Part shown: positions 60,406 through 64,000 of the stretch, in pieces
Numbering within the stretch: position 1 is the stretch's first letter
Layout: each line of letters opens with the position of its first letter
Assembly: GCF_043555835.1 (NCBI RefSeq)
Contig: NZ_JBIGHV010000002.1
Span: forward strand, 558,001-622,000
Direction: 5' to 3'
From: Pelomonas parva
GTDB taxonomy: Bacteria; Pseudomonadota; Gammaproteobacteria; Burkholderiales; Burkholderiaceae_C
Length of the DNA stretch: 64,000 nt
Position numbers and translations under genes: made by a program
Notes under the pieces: generated by a model
The model's database searches: none
What the model was told of the DNA's origin: nothing
What the model saw: the letters and a program-made list of their open reading frames with translations, nothing else

Positions 60406-61227
60406 TCAAGAGGCTCGTTCCGAAACGGGAACGCGATCGACCCTGACCTTGTACTGAAAGGCGTCGCCGCGGTAATAGAGGTGCTCGTAGTCGATGGGCG
60501 CGCCATCGGCCGTGTGCGTGGTGCGTTCGATGAACAGCACCGGCGAGCCGGCCTCGACCTTGAGCTGCGCGGCCAGCATCTCGTCGGCCAGCGTCGAGCC
60601 GATCTGCAGTTCGGCGTGACCGAGGGCCAGGCCGTAGTCGTTCTCGAGGATGACGAAGATGTCGCGCGCCGCCAGGTCTTCCTTGGCCAGGCGCTGGCCT
60701 ATGGACGAGGGCACATAGGTCACATCCAGCGAGATGGGCTCGCGGTTCAGGAAGCGCAGGCGCTGCAGCTCCGTGACCTTGGCGCGTTTGGGCAGGTGCA
60801 GCTTCTCGGCGACCTGCGGCGACGGCGTCACCGTCTTGATGGCCAGCACGCGGGCGAAGGTCTCGTAGCCCATCTGCCGCATCGCCTCGCCGAAGCCCTG
60901 CAGCCGGCCCAGGTCCTGGAAGGCCTTGGGCTTGGAGACGAAGCTGCCCTTGCCGTGAATGCGGAAGATCAGGCCCTCGTTCTGCAGGTCGTTGAGCGCC
61001 TGCCGCACGGTGATGCGGCTGACGTCGAACGCGGCCATCATCTCGCTCTCCGACGGCATCTGCTGATGCGGCTGGTAGCTGCCATCGAGGATGCGTGCGC
61101 GCAGGATCTCCTTGATCTGCGTGTACAGCGGCTGGGGTGACGACAGCTTGATCCGAGGCTCGCCGCCCAACTCGGGGGCGGTGACCAGCGTCAAGGATTT
61201 CCTAGCTGCGAGAGCGCCTTTGCTCAT
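60406..61227 (-). CDS. GntR/HutC-family transcriptional regulator
   Basis: A 273-residue regulator. The wHTH (about 33-100; QMPSESEMMAAFDVSRITVR) is followed by a UTRA effector domain (about 115-262; LGRLQGFGEAMRQMG, VLFIERTTHTADGAPIDYEH). It is first gene of the minus-strand redox/transport operon, 13 bp before the flavoprotein gene, and so is probably its local repressor. A TGACAAGTCA palindrome lies 18 bp upstream of its start. Confidence 0.92.
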   Translation of the reverse strand: MSKGALAARKSLTLVTAPELGGEPRIKLSSPQPLYTQIKEILRARILDGSYQPHQQMPSESEMMAAFDVSRITVRQALNDLQNEGLIFRIHGKGSFVSKPKAFQDLGRLQGFGEAMRQMGYETFARVLAIKTVTPSPQVAEKLHLPKRAKVTELQRLRFLNREPISLDVTYVPSSIGQRLAKEDLAARDIFVILENDYGLALGHAELQIGSTLADEMLAAQLKVEAGSPVLFIERTTHTADGAPIDYEHLYYRGDAFQYKVRVDRVPVSERAS

Positions 61228-61244
61228 GGCCGTCCAACTCGTTA

Positions 61245-61254
61245 TGACAAGTCA
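61245..61254 (-). promoter_or_regulatory. candidate GntR operator
   Basis: TGACAAGTCA, a palindrome apart from its central AA, inside AT-richer sequence (GTTATGACAAGTCAGTAC), 18 bp before the gntR start: the position expected for autoregulation. Confidence 0.35.
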
Positions 61255-61459
61255 GTACGAGCACGAGCCGTGCCAGGTTTTATGCCGGCTGCGGACGAGG
61301 GTGCTTCAGCGCGGGCGAGACGCCCCTGACGCCCTGGCAGCGAGGGTGGAGATCCATGAATCCGCACCGGCAAGACGGGCGCTGAGGGCCGCACCGAGGC
61401 GGGCTGGTGCGCCAAACTTGAGCGCGCCGCCGCTCGTTTTCAGTGCGGCGCCGGCGCGA

Positions 61460-62332
61460 TCAGCCCGGCATGGCGTCGGTGGACAGCGCCATCGTGCAGC
61501 GGTGCGGCAGCACGAAGCCGGTGGCGGCATCGGCGTAGGCCGTGGTCTGGATGAAGGGCGCCCACGACTGGACGGTGCCGAAGATGGTGGCGAAGGCCAC
61601 GTCCGCCGCATCGCGGCCGGTGCCGAAGCGCACGAAGCCCATCGGAATGGCCGTGCCCGACGCGTCGAAGATGTACCAGCGCCCGCCCAGATAGACCTCG
61701 GCATAGGCGTGGAAGTCCGGCGGGCCCAGCACCGGGTCGGCGCCGTAGTCCGTGCCGGTCGTGAAGCGGGCCGGGATGTTCAGCGCCCGGCACAGCGCCA
61801 CCATCAGGTGAGTGAAGTCGCGGCAGACGCCGGCGCGCTCGATCAAGGTGTCGACGGCGGACGTGGTCGAGTTGGACGTGTTCGATGCGAACGACACGTG
61901 GCGCTGTATCCACTCGGCGATGTACTGCACCCGGCCATAGCCCGCCGGCACCGAGCCGAACTCGGCGGTCGCCAGCTTGATGAGCCGGTCCGACTGGCAG
62001 TAGCGGCTGGGGTAGATGTACTGCAGCACCTCCAGCGGCAATTGGTGCACCGGCACTTCATGAAGGTCGGCGGGCTGGTCCTGGCGGTGGGCCAACTCTA
62101 CGGTGGCCTCGTAGCTGATCTCCAGCGGGCCCGGCAGCGCCTGCAGGCGCAGATGGCGGTTGCCGGTGCGGCTGTCGGTCTGCAGCTCGGACGGGATGTT
62201 CTGGCTCAGCGTCAGGTTCTCGGACGAGACGCGCTGGCAGGGCGTGTAGGCCGGGTGGATGTTGAGGATGAAGTCAGCGCCGGGTGCAGACACTTCGTAC
62301 TTCAGCTGCACTTGCAATTCCATGCGGATCAT
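61460..62332 (-). CDS. transglutaminase-like protein
   Basis: A 290-residue protein. An N-terminal beta-sandwich (about 1-140; bacterial transglutaminase-like N) is followed by a transglutaminase/protease-like domain with the catalytic triad C in RAGVCRDFTHL, H in PDFHAYAEVYLGG and D in FDASGTA. Proteins of this type are cysteine peptidases or amidases more often than true cross-linking enzymes. ATG 62332 overlaps the zinc-metallopeptidase stop (ATGA). Confidence 0.88.
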   Translation of the reverse strand: MIRMELQVQLKYEVSAPGADFILNIHPAYTPCQRVSSENLTLSQNIPSELQTDSRTGNRHLRLQALPGPLEISYEATVELAHRQDQPADLHEVPVHQLPLEVLQYIYPSRYCQSDRLIKLATAEFGSVPAGYGRVQYIAEWIQRHVSFASNTSNSTTSAVDTLIERAGVCRDFTHLMVALCRALNIPARFTTGTDYGADPVLGPPDFHAYAEVYLGGRWYIFDASGTAIPMGFVRFGTGRDAADVAFATIFGTVQSWAPFIQTTAYADAATGFVLPHRCTMALSTDAMPG

Positions 62333-63462
62333 GCGGCGGTGCTTTCAATGGTTTGGGTGGCAATGGCGGCCTGCGGGGCGGGCCGTGGTGTGAAGTTCAT
62401 CGGGTTGTCGCCGCGCACGCCGGCGCCGATCACGTCGTGGATGAAGGCGAGCTTGTCCAGCACGGCGTCTGGCATCGTGAACGGATAGCTGTCGCGCCCG
62501 CCGAGGCTGCGCGACATGGCGTTGATGAACTGCGACACCGGCAGCCAGTGCCGGATGACCTTGGCCTGCACGTCGGTCGCGTCGGCGGCGATCACCTCGG
62601 CCCGCACCGTGGTGCCGCCGGGCACCGCGTGGTCCAGCTGCAGGCCCCAGGAGGTGGCCGTCTCCAGCCCGTCCTGCAGGTGCATGTAGTGGGCCCAGCA
62701 CTCCGCCCAGTCCTCCCAGGGGTGGGAGCTGGCATAGGCGCTGACGAAGCTTGTCTGCCAGTCGGCCTTGGGCGCGCTGTAGTGCTGCTTGAGCGCCTTG
62801 CCGTAGTCGGCCCGCTCGTCGCCGAACATCTCGCGGAACTTGCCGATGTTGGGTGTGTCGCGGATGAGCCGGTCCCAGTAGTAGTGGCCGATTTCATGGC
62901 GCAAGTGCCCCAGCAGCGTGCGGTAGGGCTCCCGCATCTGGGCACGCACGCGCTCGCGCTGGGCGTCGTCGGCCTCGGCGATGTTGAGCGTTATGAGGCC
63001 GTTGTCGTGGCCGGTCAGCACCTTCTTTTCGGGGTCGGTCTGTTCCATCAGCGCGAACGCGACGCCGTGCCGGGCGTCCTCGGCCTTGGACGGGAAGGGC
63101 AGGCGCCAGGACGCCAGGCTGTAGGCCAGCTGCCGCTTGGCGGCCTCGATGCTGCGCCAGTAGCCGTGGTTCTCGGCCTTGGCGAGCTGCGGGCGCACCT
63201 TGGTCGTGCGGCACGACAGGCACAGCGGCTCCGCCTCGCCCGCGCCGACCATCCAGTTGCAATGCACCGGCGCCACGTGGTTGGCGCAGCGCCGGAACGC
63301 CGCCGTGCCCGTCACGCGCAGCCAGTCGCCGCTTTCGTCCTCGTCGAACGAGCCGAGGGTCAGCTCCGCCGGGATGAAGCCCAGCCTGGCCTTGCAGACG
63401 TCGCAGGACGTGTTCTCGAAGAAGACGCGGGTTTGGCAGCGTTCGCAGCAGAAGGTTTTCAT
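62329..63462 (-). CDS. zinc-binding metallopeptidase
   Basis: A 377-residue cytoplasmic protein. An N-terminal zinc ribbon (CCERCQ..CDVC) plus further cysteines (RRCANH, CNWM, CLSC) is followed by a peptidase domain with HEIGH in LRHEIGHYYWDRL (HExxH) and downstream GDERADYGKAL. It belongs to the 'putative zinc-binding metallopeptidase' family that travels with transglutaminase-like genes. The two genes overlap by four bases. Function uncharacterised; a shared peptide-processing role is inferred. Confidence 0.87.
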   Translation of the reverse strand: MKTFCCERCQTRVFFENTSCDVCKARLGFIPAELTLGSFDEDESGDWLRVTGTAAFRRCANHVAPVHCNWMVGAGEAEPLCLSCRTTKVRPQLAKAENHGYWRSIEAAKRQLAYSLASWRLPFPSKAEDARHGVAFALMEQTDPEKKVLTGHDNGLITLNIAEADDAQRERVRAQMREPYRTLLGHLRHEIGHYYWDRLIRDTPNIGKFREMFGDERADYGKALKQHYSAPKADWQTSFVSAYASSHPWEDWAECWAHYMHLQDGLETATSWGLQLDHAVPGGTTVRAEVIAADATDVQAKVIRHWLPVSQFINAMSRSLGGRDSYPFTMPDAVLDKLAFIHDVIGAGVRGDNPMNFTPRPAPQAAIATQTIESTAA

Positions 63463-63650
63463 GGCGTTGGAGATGGATGGCCAGCAGGCGTGGCTTATCT
63501 TGACCGGCTGCCGGTTGCGGCGGTGTAGGCGAACCGAGCTTCCTGTGCTCGGCCGCAGAGAAAAATGAGATTCAGGCCCCAGGTAAACCCGTTTCGGGCG
63601 ACATTCGGGGCCTGCCTAGAATTTGTTGCATCGCACCAGGAGACACCCGC

Positions 63651-64000
63651 ATGGCGACTGCCCGCAAAAAGCCGGCATCCACGACCGAGAAAACCACCGG
63701 CCCCGACATCAACCCGGGCGTGCGCATTCTCAAGAAGTACCCCAACCGCCGCCTCTACGACACGCAGACCAGCAGCTACATCACGCTGGCCGACGTGAAG
63801 GCCATGGTGCTGGACGGCACCGCCTTCGAGGTGCACGACGCCAAGAGCAACGAGGACCTGACGCGCGCCATCCTGCTGCAGATCATCCTGGAGGAGGAGA
63901 CCGGCGGCGTGCCGATGTTCTCGGCCAACTCGCTGGCGCAGATCATCCGCCTGTACGGCCATGCGATGCAGGGCGTCATGGGCGGGCTGCTGGAGCGCCA
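63651..64000 (+). CDS. phaR: PhaR polyhydroxyalkanoate synthesis repressor (partial, cut by window edge)
   Basis: The first 116 codons of a PhaR-type protein. The family's N-terminal DNA-binding domain is unmistakable: VRILKKYPNRRLYDTQTSSY, with ITLADVKAM and the following TRAILLQIILEEE. PhaR represses phasin and PHA genes and binds PHA granules. AGGAG lies nine bases before the ATG and a -10-like TAGAAT at 63617-63622. It reads away from the metallopeptidase gene and continues beyond the window. Confidence 0.93.
   Translation, partial: MATARKKPASTTEKTTGPDINPGVRILKKYPNRRLYDTQTSSYITLADVKAMVLDGTAFEVHDAKSNEDLTRAILLQIILEEETGGVPMFSANSLAQIIRLYGHAMQGVMGGLLER

Overview
The window is GC-rich (roughly two thirds G+C) and looks like a chromosomal segment of a free-living betaproteobacterium of the order Burkholderiales, probably near Roseateles/Pelomonas/Rubrivivax/Leptothrix. 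The evidence is the Tct-type two-component pair, PhaR, PEP-CTERM proteins with an EpsA-like LuxR regulator, a two-partner secretion (TPS) locus and a non-canonical type II secretion (T2SS) cluster. No rRNA, tRNA, CRISPR array, intact insertion sequence or prophage was seen.

Layout. 1-7.8 kb: start of a porin gene divergent from a tctDE-like two-component system; a LysR regulator divergent from a hydrolase / acetyltransferase / cyclophilin-like / GH43 operon; a vapBC-like toxin-antitoxin pair. 7.8-14.3 kb: an arsenic-resistance island on the minus strand (arsR, two LMWP-type arsC, aquaglyceroporin, arsH, then a Cys-rich MarR, a GNAT-flavin monooxygenase fusion and an MFS transporter). 14.3-35 kb: one long minus-strand operon with TpsB, a 4288-residue FHA-like TpsA, a DUF2341-ExbB fusion, two ExbD, a TonB-like protein, a porin and a coiled-coil protein. 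This looks like a TPS adhesin with its own proton-motive-force-coupled envelope machine. 35-40 kb: two PEP-CTERM proteins, a secreted protein of unknown function and the EpsA-like regulator. 40-49.6 kb: a T2SS-like cluster (gspG, gspF, gspE, L/M/C-like proteins, secretin, three pseudopilins), divergent from a subtilase with a GlyGly-CTERM-like tail. 51.6-61.2 kb: a GntR-controlled operon with an AprA-like flavoprotein, ferredoxins, a HEAT-repeat protein, a nitrate/sulfonate-type ABC transporter whose binding protein carries a NosL-like tail, a DUF971 protein, a ferredoxin-NADP reductase and a YeiH exporter. 61.4-64 kb: transglutaminase, zinc metallopeptidase and the start of phaR.

The strongest unexplained signals are: (i) the TPS-ExbB/ExbD/TonB operon; (ii) two ~600 bp, almost fully self-complementary elements, one inside the TPS operon and one inside the T2SS operon; (iii) a shared 17-bp motif upstream of tpsB, both PEP-CTERM genes and the LuxR gene, suggesting one surface/secretion regulon; (iv) the Cys-rich MarR with two identical sites flanking its promoter; and (v) the binding protein-NosL fusion next to an AprBA-like pair.
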